Below, piece by piece: positions 23,156-36,145 of a DNA stretch of 64,000 bases. Where the stretch lies: contig JAGFBZ010002268.1 of the NCBI GenBank assembly GCA_018398805.1, positions 1,736,001 through 1,800,000 of the forward strand, given 5' to 3'. The first letter of the stretch is position 1, and the number at the start of each line of letters is the position of its first letter. The notes beneath the pieces are model-generated. The model saw only the letters and a list, made by a program, of their open reading frames with translations. It had not been told where the DNA came from and searched no databases. Position numbers and translations under genes: made by a program. The stretch is from Hirundichthys speculiger (lineage: Eukaryota > Chordata > Actinopteri > Beloniformes > Exocoetidae).

Positions 23156-26100
23156 CTTCATATATATTAAACAGCAAATTATTTCAGAATTTCACAGGAA
23201 ACACAACAACTTTTTATTTATTTATAGGATTCTCTTGAGGTTAAATTTTTTTTTTTTTTAATTGAAATCTAGAGGTATACTGATAAAAATAAAAGGCTCA
23301 GCGACCCACACCAAAAATATTAAACTCAACATTTTCATGGATAAGGAAGCCTAACAAGGTAACCAAGAGATGACAAAAAATTGATGAAAGGTTATTGTTT
23401 TTAGTGTACTTTAAAGCTGATTTAAGACACGGGTCAAAACCGACCCGTTAACACCGGGGATGGTAACAAAGCTAACACAGGAGGATGGTTAAGTATGTCA
23501 TAGTCCAAAATTTTAACAATATTCAAATAGGCATTCTCTTAAAACTCCCATACAATTTACCCTTTATCCCTTTTTGTTATTGTCTCAAGTAGGAAAATAC
23601 CACTTCTCATTTATCTTTGAAAGGAAGCCTTATTTCTCAAAGTTAACTTATAAACAGTGGTGAAAAGCAGCCCATGTAAACAATAGTTGTTCATGTTAGC
23701 CACAGAATTGTTCAAGCATAAAAATGAACCGAAAATGAAGCCAATCATTTATTAAGCTGGTTTTTGATGGAGGATTCACATGTTTTCTGACTGACTATTG
23801 CAAGCTGGCTCTTACTTTACTTCAGCATATCTATTTGTGGTGCAGTGAAATCATTATGAACAATCCCTACCAAACAGCAAATGAGGGAAATATAAGTTTC
23901 TGCAAGTAAACTGTTTTGTGCTGGTGTGATAAAATAGTGTGCTAGTGTAGCTCTGAGGGTAGGTATTGTATGCTCTCTACTTCAGAGGCTATCAAGTGAC
24001 AGATCTGAAATATAATAACCCTTCTCTTCCTCCAGGTGTGAGTTGAGGAGTTGAGTGGCTTACTCCACCTTCTAAAAATGAATGGCTCAAAAGGCACTGT
24101 GGTACTGCATCTCTGTGGTAGTTTGGTGTCAAAAAATGTTGCCAACTTGTGTAAAAAGGGAATAACACTTCTCATTTAAGTGAAAGACTAAGGTTTTTCA
24201 TGAAGTCCAGCCAACAAATAATAGTATTTACAGTCTGTATTTTTACTTCACTGATAAACTCATTGGTAGTGACAGAGTCCTCTATTCCTGTACTGGACTC
24301 AGATTGCTTAATGATGTGTGATGGTTTAAGAGGGATTCATTACATGCATGCAACCCAGTATTACTGTTTCAAGTGTCAGCTTCACTATTAACTGTTCACT
24401 GTTCCACAGCGTTGTCAGACTGCATTTAGTTACTGTAAATACAACATTTTTTGCTGCTGCTGTGTCAGAGTTTAAATTCCAATTGCTTTACACCCTTGTC
24501 TGCTCAAAGGCTTACAAATGCTGTGCTTAAAGCATCATGCCAGATGTCAGTTCATCATTACTGACTGGCATCTTGATTAAAAAAAAAAAAAAAAAAAAAA
24601 AAATCCTGTGCTGACAAGATTTACCAGAGTATACATCTTTCATAATTTCTTATAAATAATACAGTGTGTTGATGCACTCTATGATGGTCCACTGATCATA
24701 GGTCTTGAAATAGTCTGGCATTGTTAGCACAGTATTGGCTGAGGCTACAGCAGGAAATGACAAGCTGAACACTATGAGGCTCAGTGACAGCAGATATAAT
24801 CGTGATATCAGGTCATACTAACAGAAAAAGCTCATAAGTGGACTGAAAAATATAGTAAAAACAGATCTGAGGTCAGGTAATTAAAGCAACTGCAGAGACA
24901 GTGAAATCTGTCTGAAGCAGAGAAATTCTGATACTATTTTTTTCTTTCAGATACTGATTTAATATCTGGACTTTGGGTGTTAGCCAATACCAAGTACTGA
25001 TACAATACCAGTGTTATTATTCTTTTTTCTTTTGGCTCAATTGTGAAAAGATAGCTCAATTAAGTTGCTTGGGTTATTTTGAGCAAAATTGATGCCACCT
25101 CTGGAAACCACAGCCTTGCAAAATGAGCATGTTGCTGTCTTCCTGGTGGGATTTTCCATCCTACATTAACACCGTATTAGCAACATAATTATAATGCAAC
25201 ATAATTATAATGCTACATAGGCAGCTTTATCAAACAACACGTCCCACAGCTTCTCCATCTGGTATCAAAGGAAGTTACAAGGCAGTACTTCTTAACTTCT
25301 TGTGGTGGGTCTTAGAGGAACAACAAAGAACTGGGATTCTGTTTATAAAGATGACATGGGTTCGAATAGTGCATAGAAGTAAATGCACACTGGAACAGAG
25401 AGCCTTATTTGTTTCAGTAGCAGGAAGTATTTCTGATACTGATATCAGCATCAGTATCAGGACAACTCGAGTCTAAAACAATGCAAATAAGTTCTTAACT
25501 TGGTTTTTAACAGACAAAGTTATGGATAAATCTACTTGCTGTCTCTTTCTGACTATAATATTATTGTATTGTTGAGGAAACTCAAACACAAAAATGAACT
25601 AGGCAGGTTCATTAGATCCTCTACATAATGAGCTGTGCTAATATAAGCTCTGCAGAGCATCACGGTCACACGGCTGAGCCACCGCAACATGCCACATACT
25701 CGAGGAGAAGTAAAAGCTATGCTATCAGGAGAATGGCCAGTATAAAATGCATTTCTGAAGCATCCATCGACCACAAGGAGATTGAGAAAATAAAACTGCT
25801 TGGTGGCAGACCTTGTTCGTGCAGGAATGTGTGGATCGTAGATAGCAGGTTATTATCAGGGGGCAGACAATTGATCCACTTGTCAGAGGCTTTGAGAGAT
25901 TATTCAACACCCTTGCCCTAGATACAGTGAGAAGGGGAAAAAATGCCAAACTGGTAGGAGATGGAGGTGGCAAAAAGAAGGAGAAGAGGATGAAAATAAT
26001 AAAGTTTGATGAGAGAACACAGTAAAACGTTGGAATGCAAATATGACTGCAATGCTTAGAGTCATGAGAATGCTGAGGGATGGTAAGTGTGTGGAAATGC

Positions 26101-26696
26101 GCAAACACCAGTGGAAGACTGACAGAAATCAGAGGTAGACAGGTAAGATTAATGGCAAATTGAAGCTTGGGGGAGGGCTGAGGAGTGATGAAAACATAAT
26201 GATGTGCAATGATGACACGTTGACCTGCGAGGCAAGCTTAGCAACGGTGAAGAGACGTGAAATAAAAAGACACTGGTGATGAGAGGTTGAAAGGAGAAGA
26301 ATTAGGAGGAGGGAAAATTACAGTAGAGGCAGCAGCTCTACAGAGGACACAGAAGAGACAGGTGTCCTGGAAATAACAGCAGGAGATCAGAGGAGAATAA
26401 AAACAGCACACAGCTGGCACCGGGTAAAAGATTTTGACTTCTCTCAGCTCCAAAAATAATTGCTTTAGTCACGTTACAAAGATAAAACTCGGCTAAATTT
26501 CCAATCTCTATTATAACAAAAGGTCATGACTTATTTATAGACGTTACAGTCTGCTTTAGAAACTTTAGAAAGGCAAACACAGTATACCCTTATAATAGTG
26601 GGGGGTACATTCCTTCTTCCCTCTGCAAATCCCAAAAATCAGTGAATGATTGATACAGTCTTTAAAGGCTTATGTATGATATTATATAGGGCTGAA

Positions 26697-27588
26697 CGAT
26701 TAATTGCATTTGCGATAATCTCGCGATATCATAAAACGAGATTTTCTAACCGCAAAGGCCGCGATATTACTGTCACGTGATCTGGCGACGTCACTTGACT
26801 TGCGAGTGAGCCCAGCCGAGCTGAGCAGAGCAAACAGTGTTGTCAACTTAGCGACTTTCCAGTCCCCTCTAGCGACTTAATTTGTAGAAAGCGACTAGCG
26901 ACAAATCTAGCGACTTTTTCTGGTGATTTAGAGACTCAAGCGCACTCAAACCGCTGGGTTTAGGCCGCCTCGCGAACCGCGCTTCTCTCTCTCTCTGTCG
27001 GGCTCAGTGCACAGCCACAAACACCCCGCCCGCCGCGCGAGACAACTCGAGCTCCCCCCCCCTTTTCCTTGCAAAAAATCTGTGAGCTCCTGAGATCTAT
27101 ACAGAAGAATCTTTCTGGCTAACAGTGCCATACTCATTTTGCACTTCAGTATGTTGTGTGCTGCTGTTACTGAGTAAATATAATATTTCTATTAGTGTTC
27201 AAAAAGTTTTTTTTTTGAAAATGTCCAATTGGTTAGAGCAGATATTTGTTCTTTATTTTCCTGTGTGATGTTACTGACTGGAGATCAGTAAGCTTTATTT
27301 TTTTTATATCTGTATATTTTATTTATTTATTTATACACTGTCCTGTAAATCTCAGACAGTGTTTAAGAAGTCCAGTCCACACGTTTACATAAATGTTACA
27401 CATGTTTCATGAAACGTGAAGTTAGATGTTGAAGAGGTAAAGCCACAGATTTGTTTGCTTTATTGTTGCAATCTGCACTTTAAATAAATCTGATATTGTT
27501 TATTATGACAGTGTTTGAAAAATACATGAGAAGAGGACCTTAAAAATAATCGCATATTAAATCGCAATCGCAATTTTGAGGAGCCCTA
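26697..27588. mobile_element. Non-autonomous hAT element with perfect 8-bp TSD
   Basis: Termini TAGGGCTGAACGATTAA (left) and GAGGAGCCCTA (right), flanked by perfect ATATTATA duplications (26689-26696 and 27589-27596). Subterminal motifs GCGATAATCTCGCGATATCA and ATCGCAATCGCAATTTTG are characteristic. The 892-bp interior has five AGCGACT motifs at about 26848-26923 and no transposase frame. Confidence 0.9.
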
Positions 27589-28884
27589 ATATTATATATG
27601 CTAAAATATGCTTCTCAAACACATACTAACGACATTCTTACTCATTAATACAGTAATAATGTAGTAATGATACATTAAAAACATCTAAGTTAAATTATGT
27701 ACTGTATCATCTCTCTTTTTTCTAATTTTTTATTTTATGTTAACTGACATTGTTATTTTAAAATTATTTACCAGTTAGGGTGAATGTGTAAAAAATGGTC
27801 TAAGAAATTCACAAAATTGCCGGGGGCTACCGGAAAACCAAATACATTACAAAAAAAAAAAAAAAAAAAATTGAGATCAAAAATCTGCGAGGATGCGGGA
27901 CCGTGAATGGGCAAGGCAATACTGTATATACATTTTTGATTTTTTTCCAGGTTAATTTAAAATCGCAGTTCAAAATACTAGGGAAAAGACGACTTGGTAA
28001 AAGAAATTAGAAAAAGGTTTAAGGTTTGAATTGTACTCCAGTCATCCAGCAGGGTTACACTGAATAGGTATTAAACTGTGATTAAATGAGTCAGTGTTAA
28101 TAATATCCTGTGTGTTTTTATGCACTCAAGCTGATTGGTTCACTGCTGAAGAAATGAAGAAACAAAAGACAAGCAAATTTTATATGAATGATGCATCCAG
28201 TGCACTTGGTCTCTCCTTCATGCAAAAACCTCTAGGGGCATGCTTTTAAAACCACAAACAGCTATAAAACACACTGATGGTACTGTGAGACAAAACGCAA
28301 AAAACATGATGTAACCTCTTTAACAGACATGGCTGCAACAGGACTCTCCACTGCTTTTCTCTATTTAAGACAATCCATCTGTGAGAATCAAACTTCCTAA
28401 AATTCAAATTCCCAGCATTTGGAATCAGTCACTGTCCTTCCCATCACATATCGCAAACTTGAATATATATTTTTTTCGGGGCATAAGAAAAGTCACATCT
28501 TTTCAGATCAATTTTTAGATGCATAAGTGAGAATGGTGCGCAGAAGAAAATGAAATAAAATCTGACAGAGGCTGCAGCAGTGTCCCCAGTTTCACATGAA
28601 CATTAGATACAAAGGGAAGGAGTTGAATTAAAGGAGACACCTCAAGGGTTGAAACACTGGGAAATGGTACCATGGATAGCCTCGTTCTTCAGACAGTTTT
28701 ATTGCATGTGATGAAACTCCACATTTTCTAAGTGCTTTTTACTGCTGTACTGATGGGGGGCAGACACCAATATACATGTTAATATGCATCATTCTGAAAG
28801 CATTTTAGAGTTTTTACTGTAATGTTCATGCTTCATTTATAATAACTGCATACGCCAGAAAGAGAGTCCCACAGAAGTTTACAA

Positions 28885-28914
28885 ACACACGCACGCATGC
28901 ACACACACACACGG
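28885..28914. repeat. CA-rich microsatellite
   Basis: Imperfect ACACACGCACGCATGCACAC repeat in the large glce intron. Confidence 0.8.
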
Positions 28915-29650
28915 AAACTCTCATCCAAACATGCAAATATTTGCAGACAAAGATGGCGTAACGATGCAGATGGTGAGCAGAAAGTAGATATTACAAATTG
29001 GATATGAGAAGCAAATACTCAAATTTAACACTGCTTTGCATCACACTAATGATCCATTTTACTGTGAACATCAGTCTAACAGTGTTGTTCATGTGTGCTT
29101 GTGCCAGTTACAGGAACATGCTTCAATTGCATGAGGCAGATAAACCCAAAGCTCAAATCAAATTCTTATACAGCTGCTTGCACCTACTGTGTAAAAGAGT
29201 TTGGACATTATGGCAGTTATATTTATTTCCTAAATTTGTAATGAGCCCTCTTTGTTAATCAGGTTTTTTTCATCCCCGCTGTTGCCTCGTGCTTGCTTAG
29301 GATGGGGGATTGCAACCAAGTACACCAAAGCGAAGATTTGTTGTGTTCCTTAGCAAGGGTGTTTACTTTGAATGAATTGACATTATATGAATTTTGAATC
29401 AGGGCTCTATTAGAATGAATTAGATTTACTGAATTACAATGAATTAAACTGAACTGGAAGGCAGTTGGAGCTGAACTGGATTGTACCTAATTCTACTCTG
29501 TTGAACTTGCCTTCTGTGTACAGTGTCTTGGAGGTGGCCACCCTCCCAGACTTTAATGTGACAGGGAGCCAGGTGACAGACACTAAAGATAACTGTGATC
29601 ATTTTAGTTAAATGTTTCTGTGACCATATAAATACTGTGGGGACATTTCA

Positions 29651-30390
29651 TATGGAGCCCCGTTTGGGTCACAATTCAATTAATAAATGAGTCTATTATT
29701 ATGAAATACAGGCGTTTATTATTATGAAAAACAAAACCATTATTATGATAATGGGTTCGTTTTTCATAAGAATGATTTGTGTGTCAATCACAGCAGAGAG
29801 GGTGGAGCCATTTATGTGATTGGCCGCTCTTTTATTCAGGCATAAGCAACAGAACAGTGAATCGCCAAATCGGGTCAAAATAATATTGCCTGATAAATTA
29901 TAATTTTCGATATTGTCTGCTAACCTGGTCAAGGTTTCCTGTAGCTCAGTCCAAGCTGTCATAGCTACAATCGGACTAGGAGCGCACCTTGATGACGCCA
30001 CGGCCCGCTGCTAACGGGACCTCACGGCCAAAACTAGTCGATGTCAGAGCGTAGAATGGAGAAGGATCAGCCAATGAGCATGCAGGTCAACCACTGGTCC
30101 CGCCCACTGGCAAAATGTCATTATTATGTAAAAGCTCATTCCTAGATAAAAAAGCTATTCTGAAATAAACTAATATGCATTAAACTAAGATTAAATAATA
30201 AAAAATATATATTTCATAATAATTACATTTTTTCATAATGATGGGAAAAATTCATAATAATAAACATGTATTTCATAATAATGGGAAACATTTCATAATA
30301 ATGGATACGTATTTCATAATAATAAACGCCTGTATTTCATAATAATAGACTCATTTATTCATTGAATTATGACCCAAACGGGGCTCCATA
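29651..30390. mobile_element. Unclassified inverted-repeat element with TTCATAATAAT motif arrays
   Basis: Inverted repeats of about 85 bp: left TATGGAGCCCCGTTTGGGTC, right reverse complement TATGGAGCCCCGTTTGGGTC. Both continue through AAATGAGTCTATTATTATGA and ACAGGCGTTTATTATTATGA. ATTTCA occurs immediately outside on each side, a possible 6-bp duplication. The right part holds about eight copies of TTCATAATAAT spaced about 20 bases apart; the left part holds several in the opposite sense. The interior (29760-30120) includes a frame of 100 codons that shows no known domain. Confidence 0.82.
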
Positions 30391-30451
30391 ATTTCAAAGA
30401 CAGACTGCATGGTGAATAAACTGGCACTGCTAGAGGACTATGTGAATAGAA

Positions 30452-30500
30452 GTCAAGTCAGGTTTATTTATATAACACATTTAAACGAACAAATAAAAAC
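30452..30500. repeat. Short dispersed repeat fragment
   Basis: GTCAAGTCAGGTTTATTTAT followed by ATAACACATTTAAACGAAC resembles the end of a repeat frequent in fish. Class not determined. Confidence 0.35.
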
Positions 30501-30980
30501 AGAGAAATTAAAAAGGGAAACCAAATTTAAGAGGGAATGATTTGCCACAGTTCAACACCTGTAAGTTGTTGTTTCTGTGCATGAGCATTAAAGGTTCTCT
30601 GTTCTGGCCAGTTATGATTAAATATGGGCACATACAACAGGCACGTGTAACTGTGCTCGATTCTCGGTGAATTGGTTTCGGAGCACTACACACCCTCTAC
30701 ACAACTCTGCTCCAACATGTACAAGAGATCATTCTTGTACAATGCAATCAACCTATAAATATACACTCTGCAAGAAGAGAAGCCTCCTTTAAATCATCAT
30801 AATTTCTAGGAATGTCATTATGCGGCATCTACTGTCAACCACAGCAGCCAGAATTCTCCCACTGCAGAGCATCATGCTGTCCAGAGGGTGTAGCTGCATA
30901 TCAAACCTGCTGCAGCCACAGTTTACAGGAGATAAGCTGCTTTCCCTGAGGCCATATGGGCAAAGGGAAGGCTTACATAC

Positions 30981-31226
30981 CTGGAGCACTGAACTGACGC
31001 ACAGAGGTAGATCTGCTCTTGTCATGGACACGGCTGAGACTGCAACCTTTCAGCACACTCCAGGACACTGTGGTGGTCCTGCCGTCTCTCTCCTCAGCTG
31101 TGTCGTAGATCTCCACGTGAGGAGCACGCTCAGTCAAGTTTTTGCTGAAATGGCTCAAACCATACTGGGCAATTTGGATGGCGTAGAAGTAACCCTGAGG
31201 ACCCCACTGAGTGGACAGAGGCACGC
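30981..31226 (-). CDS. glce: glce coding exon B
   Basis: 246 bases encoding residues about 174-256: [20 protein letters not shown], then [20 protein letters not shown], ending in VRQFSAP. The acceptor is TTCCACACAG; the first two bases complete Gly174 with the last base of exon A. The donor is CCAG|GTATGTAAG. The NLT sequon is conserved with human GLCE. The segment after the conserved TAEERD diverges most from human ([20 protein letters not shown]), but the length is preserved. Phases fit both neighbouring exons. Confidence 0.97.
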
Positions 31227-32162
31227 CTGTGTGGAAAAGAGGGAAGCAGACCAAGAGGATGTTAAAATAAAAGGGGAAAACAACCTTACATAGAAGAAAT
31301 CATGATTTTATCTTATGAAAGACATCTCCAAAGGAGTTTTTCCAAACAACTATGAAAATAAAGATTCAAACCTTTATTATGAACCTTTGTGGATTGTGAA
31401 TTTTCATGGTTACTTTCTTAATGTGCTAAAAAGTAAAAAAAACAAACAAACAAACAAAAAAGAACTGCAGAGAAGATAAATAATTGGACGTTGTGGTGAA
31501 ATTTCAGATAATCTGCTGCATTTCACTGTAAGCGAGAGTCCCTGTTCAGGGGGAAAGAAATAGCTCAGGCAGGAGAATCACCGATTGCCAGATAGCTCAT
31601 TTTCAAACTATGTGACAGGGAGCTTGCATCAACCACCCGAACCAACATCCTTTAGACAAGAATGGATTACACAAAGATTAGGGCAGACATTGTGCCTTCT
31701 CATTTGAAACTAATCAGGATAACTGTATGCAGTGCAGATTAGAGATCATAACTGGCTTCCTAATTGTCATTTTAGCTGTTTGGGATGTACTTTGGAGGAA
31801 AAAACCCAGTTTGATTATTTGCTGATAGACAGAAACTGAGACAATACATTACACAGGGAGAAACATATGTTCCATGATCAAAACGCCTTGTAAACAGTTG
31901 TGTAAGAAAGTTTCCTTTGGTTTCTTTTCTACATGATTACAGACCACTGAAGTACTGATACTGCGTATGTATCAGGGTTTCCGTTGTCCGGTAATTGCCA
32001 GACTTTGTCCGGTAAAATATGCAGAAGTCCGGTATTTTATAATCTCTCCGGTCAAAATGTCCGGTGAAAATACTCCTCCCAAGCACAATTTCAGTTGTAA
32101 TAAAATGGGTAATTTCCACATCATCTTATGAAAAAACATACTTTTTTTTTTACGAATGAGTA

Positions 32163-32182
32163 GTGTGTGTGTGTGTGTGTGT
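32163..32182. repeat. (GT)n microsatellite
   Basis: Ten GT units next to ATGA repeats, just upstream of the nested MITE. Confidence 0.95.
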
Positions 32183-32218
32183 ATGTGTGAATGAATGAAT
32201 GTAGCCTACAGTCATGGA

Positions 32219-32576
32219 AAAAATTATTAGACCACCATTTTTTCTTCACTTTCTTGTACATTTTAATACCTGGTACCACTAAACGTCATCATGTGACTAT
32301 AACAGAAAGAAAATATAAAACACTGAATGCATAAAAGCAGTGTTTTTCGCAGTATAACGCCATAGCTATTGATGTAAAAACTTAAGTGATTTAGGTTATA
32401 ATCAAGAAAACCGTAGAAAATGGTAAGATATCAGCTCTTAAATAAAACTCTTATGAGCAATCTTTGTGGTTATCGTTATGTTTGTCCAAACAAATGTACC
32501 TTTAGTTGTACCAGGCATTAAAATGAACAAGAAACTGAAGAAAACAAGGGTGGTCTAATAATTTTTTCCATGACTG
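32219..32576. mobile_element. Tc1/mariner-type MITE, copy 2, TA-flanked and nested
   Basis: Starts CAGTCATGGAAAAAATTATT and ends with the mirror sequence, with TA on both sides. It is collinear and nearly identical with the copy at 4888-5253 over its length, with small indels (358 against 366 bp). Inserted in the hAT-type element 31973-33089. Confidence 0.9.
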
Positions 32577-33570
32577 TATATGTGCAATGAAACTTTTTTT
32601 TCTACACGGAACGAAACTTGTCGCATTTGTTTCATTAAATCTGACAAACCGTGCACCACAACAGAGAGGTCTTTGACATTGCGAAACAGGCAAATCTCAA
32701 AAGCTATTTTCTAAAATGAAAAAGCTCTAATAGCGAGGGTGATGATGAGTCTAACTCTAAAAGGCTATCTGAAGAGACGAAGACTAACACAGATGATGCT
32801 GTGGCTCCCGCCGAAAAGAAACCGAGCCCAAGCTTCTGCAATATTTATTCATTTTTTGAAGTTATGCTCGTGAGTCAATTGACGGGACTTATTTTATTTG
32901 AAATAGCCTGTTTTTCAATAAAAATACCATTAAATGACTTGCATTGATATCGTACTACTGCATATGATTTATTTTTAATCTCAGTAAATTCATATAGCCT
33001 ATGTGACTGGAATTTCAAACATTTGTCCGGTAAATTGAAAACCTGCCGGTCACATTGTCTGGTGCCAATTTTTTCTAGCGGAAACACTGGTATGTATAGT
33101 AATGACTTATAATATTTATGGCACATCTTGCACAGAAAAAAAAAATATCTGAAAAGTAAAGAAACAACTGTTAAAATTACAATTTAACATGTGTTTCATT
33201 TTTCCTAAATCAGTCACAGTGAAACAAAACACTTGCAACACATACCACATTAGCACTGCACTAACATGCAGGCAAAGCATCAAGTTCTTACTCCAAAATA
33301 ATTGACATTTGTCAAATTATTAAACCATGAAATCCCTTTTTATCTGTCAATGAGGACCTTCACAAAATCTCTCTATCCACCATATTCACTATCTGCAACT
33401 ACAGTCTGAAGTGAAACAGCAACATTATTATACCTCACAATGTCTTATGCTTTAACGTCAGTATTCAATTGTCTGCCACAGCTGCAAACATGACTGTTGA
33501 AGCTAGTGTAATTTTTTTTTTTGTCAACTCCACAAATGCATGGCACAAGAGAGCCAGCTCATCAGGATTC

Positions 33571-33606
33571 AGCAATCCACGTGCTTGAATAAGCATGTGG
33601 ATTGCT
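33571..33606. repeat. Short hairpin, 16-bp arms, 4-base loop
   Basis: AGCAATCCACGTGCTT, loop GAAT, then AAGCATGTGGATTGCT. Fifteen of 16 positions are complementary, and the exception is a G-T type wobble on RNA. No element ends were recognised around it. Confidence 0.8.
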
Positions 33607-36145
33607 GTCTCTTTGAGACAGAAGTAAAAGAAGCCATTAAAAGCCCCATTCACACTTCCGGTTCTTTCATTTGGCCCTGCTGTGCTGTGGAAATTACACG
33701 GAGGCGGAATGGCATAACCTTTTGTTTTGCTGCTGTTCTAGCTCGCTCTCCTTAGGAGGTAGCAACAGAAGCGTTGACAGGGGTGAGATGAGGATGGCTG
33801 CAGCGTCTTCCCTGAGATTCAGGTCCGCTGTCACAATGTGTGTGACCATCAACTTAAAAAAGGTTAGCGATGCAGTGTAAAACAAAAAAAATAAAAATAA
33901 AATACCATTTGGGTTCCAACCACAGTGTTTAGAGGAAGAGACGAAGTCAAAAGGCCTTATTGCAACTATTGCAACCCTGCTGCCGTGTTTAGTCTCCACC
34001 ATGTAAAGCCAGCCCAGCGTCTCCCTCTTGATGGAGCTGTTCAGTGTCTCCCTCCCACTGATGCTCCTTTCACCAGCTGCAATAATGTTGAAAACGTTGA
34101 AAACTCCAGCAGTGACAGGGACACTGTTATTGCGGAGTCTGTCCAACTGGAACAACCAGGTAGAAACTTTAGTTTTTGGTGCCATTTTTTTTTTCTCTCT
34201 CTCAGTATTGTGGTTTATTCAGCACCATCAAAATGAAGTAGTGAGCAGACATTAGGGGCTAGTCACTGACTGTGGACTGTGAAGTAGAGGAAAGAGACCT
34301 TCTTTACATTGTGGAGTGCTATAATGCTTTGTAAAACACTGGTGAGGGAGCATTGCACCTTCGTGGGATCACTGAACGCACAGCTGGATAGTAAAGACAG
34401 AATGAAGGGGGGGTGTTTTCATAGCATCTCTGTGTGACCCGCTTATAAAACTGCAGGTCTGCAAGTGATCCATCATCTTCCTCATGATTCTGAATTACAA
34501 CAAGGACAAGTTCATGTCATTTGATGTAACTGGGTGCTACATGAATTCATTCAGTTTTACCTCAGTGACTAATGATGTATGAATTACTGAAATAATACCA
34601 CATTTCAGCAGAGCAGTCACAACTTTGACAGTAGTGATTTGCTTGTTTTGATCTGTTTTAAGAATCTAGAAAAAAGTAGTATGTACACTCATACATCCAC
34701 AAACGCACACTTCCATTTCCCTGCAAGATTTCTCTCCGTCTGTCTTGTTACTGGCATCTCCCTTGACAACCCGAGCGAAATGGCTTTCAAAATACTACCA
34801 CTGAAGCAGTGAGCTACGCTGCATAATCCATGGGGAACTGGCTGGTAAATCTCCACATATTTTCATAATTCCATGGAGCAGGCTTTTTAGGAAATCTTAA
34901 AAAAAAAAAAAAAAAGCTCTTCTGCCAGTTCTAAAAGGCTTTAAAAGCCTGCAGACACAGACACAGTAGCTATAGTGGAAGACAGTCTAACTGAAATGTT
35001 TTGCCTTGTCCCTTTGTCTTTGACCTCTACCAGGGCACACAATCACAGAGAACCAGTTGAATCTAAGGCTACGTTCACACAATACCAATTCTAGCATCTG
35101 CATACATCTTTGCATGAATACATGACTCATTGGGTCTTGTTCGTGAAATCTTTGTAAATCTGGGTAGATTTGCAAATAAACTGCCTCTGTTTAAAAAAAT
35201 CTGCTCCGGATTAACGGATACTGTGTAAAACTGGGATTTTTCTGTTAAAACGCCAAATGATTGCAGGTGGGGAACACACTCACGAAGCTCATTAATTAGC
35301 ATAAACCCCGCCCAGGGACCACCATATAAAAGAGGTGTAAAAGCGCAGATGACCGGGTTATTCATGGGATCTCAAAGCCTTCGGCTAAACTCAATCTAAC
35401 AAATCCAGCTGAGGGAGCAGAACTGCCAAGTGATCCATATTCTGAACTGCTCCTGGTGAGACCTGAGGTTGGAGGAAAAAAAAAAAAGAATAAATAAATA
35501 AAGTGGACCACAGCTGGATCTGTTCTCTGTGTGACCAGGACTTAATGCAGATATTTAATGTTGTCTTCTGTCCAAGGAAGTATTCAAGAAGTGGAGTGGT
35601 TCAATAAAAATTTAGATGAAAAAATGAAAAAAATTAATGCATTTCTCATTAGCATAACTCTCTGCTGTAGAAAACTGCAACATCTCTATTATCCGAGAAA
35701 GCTCTATCAGGATTCCACCAGGGCTTCAGGATACCACTGGTGGCTGTCGGCAGATCAAGTCCATTTTATCAACTAATCGACACTCAAAGAAACACAATCT
35801 GAATTATGCAAAATGCCCATAAATGTGTGATATTTCAAATGTACTATTTAAAATCTGTGGCTTAAAAGTATATTGTGAAAAAAACAGTCCATATATGCAT
35901 TAACACTGTAAAGTCAGAGACTGACAGCAATATTTATGTGCCTTAATCATTTACACAATTACTACACATAGAGGCAGGAGTAGGTTCTGTTAGTAGCTAC
36001 AAAGAGTTTGAAACCAACACTTTTATAAATGTCAGAACGTGTAAAGTTCGCTCTGCTCACAGTTTATACATACATCAGTTCTGCTCATGTTTCATGAATG
36101 ACACAAACTATCTTGTAACTAAAAGACTTATGTAACTGTCATATT

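Larger units (their letters stand above)
20997..23492 (+). mobile_element. piggyBac-type transposon, TTAA-flanked, degenerate
   Basis: The left end TTAACCTTCCTCTTGTGTTAG and the right end ACACAGGAGGATGGTTAA form inverted repeats inside TTAA targets (20997-21000 and 23489-23492), the hallmark of piggyBac elements. Subterminal GGGTCGCTTTTGACCC (near 21206) and GGGTCAAAACCGACCC (near 23431) mirror each other. A decayed transposase lies at 21396-21900. The middle is invaded by a LINE-like repeat (21984-22700), a minisatellite and a second LINE tail (22949-23155). Confidence 0.92.
15980..30980 (-). other. glce: glce intron B-C (15.0 kb), transposon-rich
   Basis: Donor CCAG|GTATGTAAG at 30981/30980; acceptor CACACAG at 15980. 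It contains the hAT/MADF remnant from 17174, the nested stack 18109-19893, LINE pieces, the piggyBac element 20997-23492, the hAT element 26697-27588 and the inverted-repeat element 29651-30390. Between these (16000-17170, 23493-26696, 27589-29650) I see only AT-rich sequence, simple repeats and short unconvincing frames. Confidence 0.9.
31973..33089. mobile_element. hAT-type element with perfect TSD and GTCCGGT subterminal repeats, host to a nested MITE
   Basis: Termini CAGGGTTTCCGTTG (left) and CTAGCGGAAACACTG (right), flanked by perfect GTATGTAT duplications at 31965-31972 and 33090-33097. Five GTCCGGT-like motifs lie within the first 90 bases and three at the other end, resembling transposase-binding subterminal repeats. 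A 358-bp TA-flanked MITE interrupts it at 32219-32576. No transposase remains. Confidence 0.9.

Noticed and set aside
30820..31293. 157-codon plus-strand frame
   Set aside because: It is the antisense shadow of glce exon B.
33694..34185. 163-codon minus-strand frame
   Set aside because: No recognisable domain, no coding-like conservation visible, and overlapping frames of similar quality on the other strand.
35058..35545. Possible DNA transposon starting AAGGCTACGTTCACAC
   Set aside because: The left end resembles a fish hAT terminus, but no convincing right end or target duplication was found.
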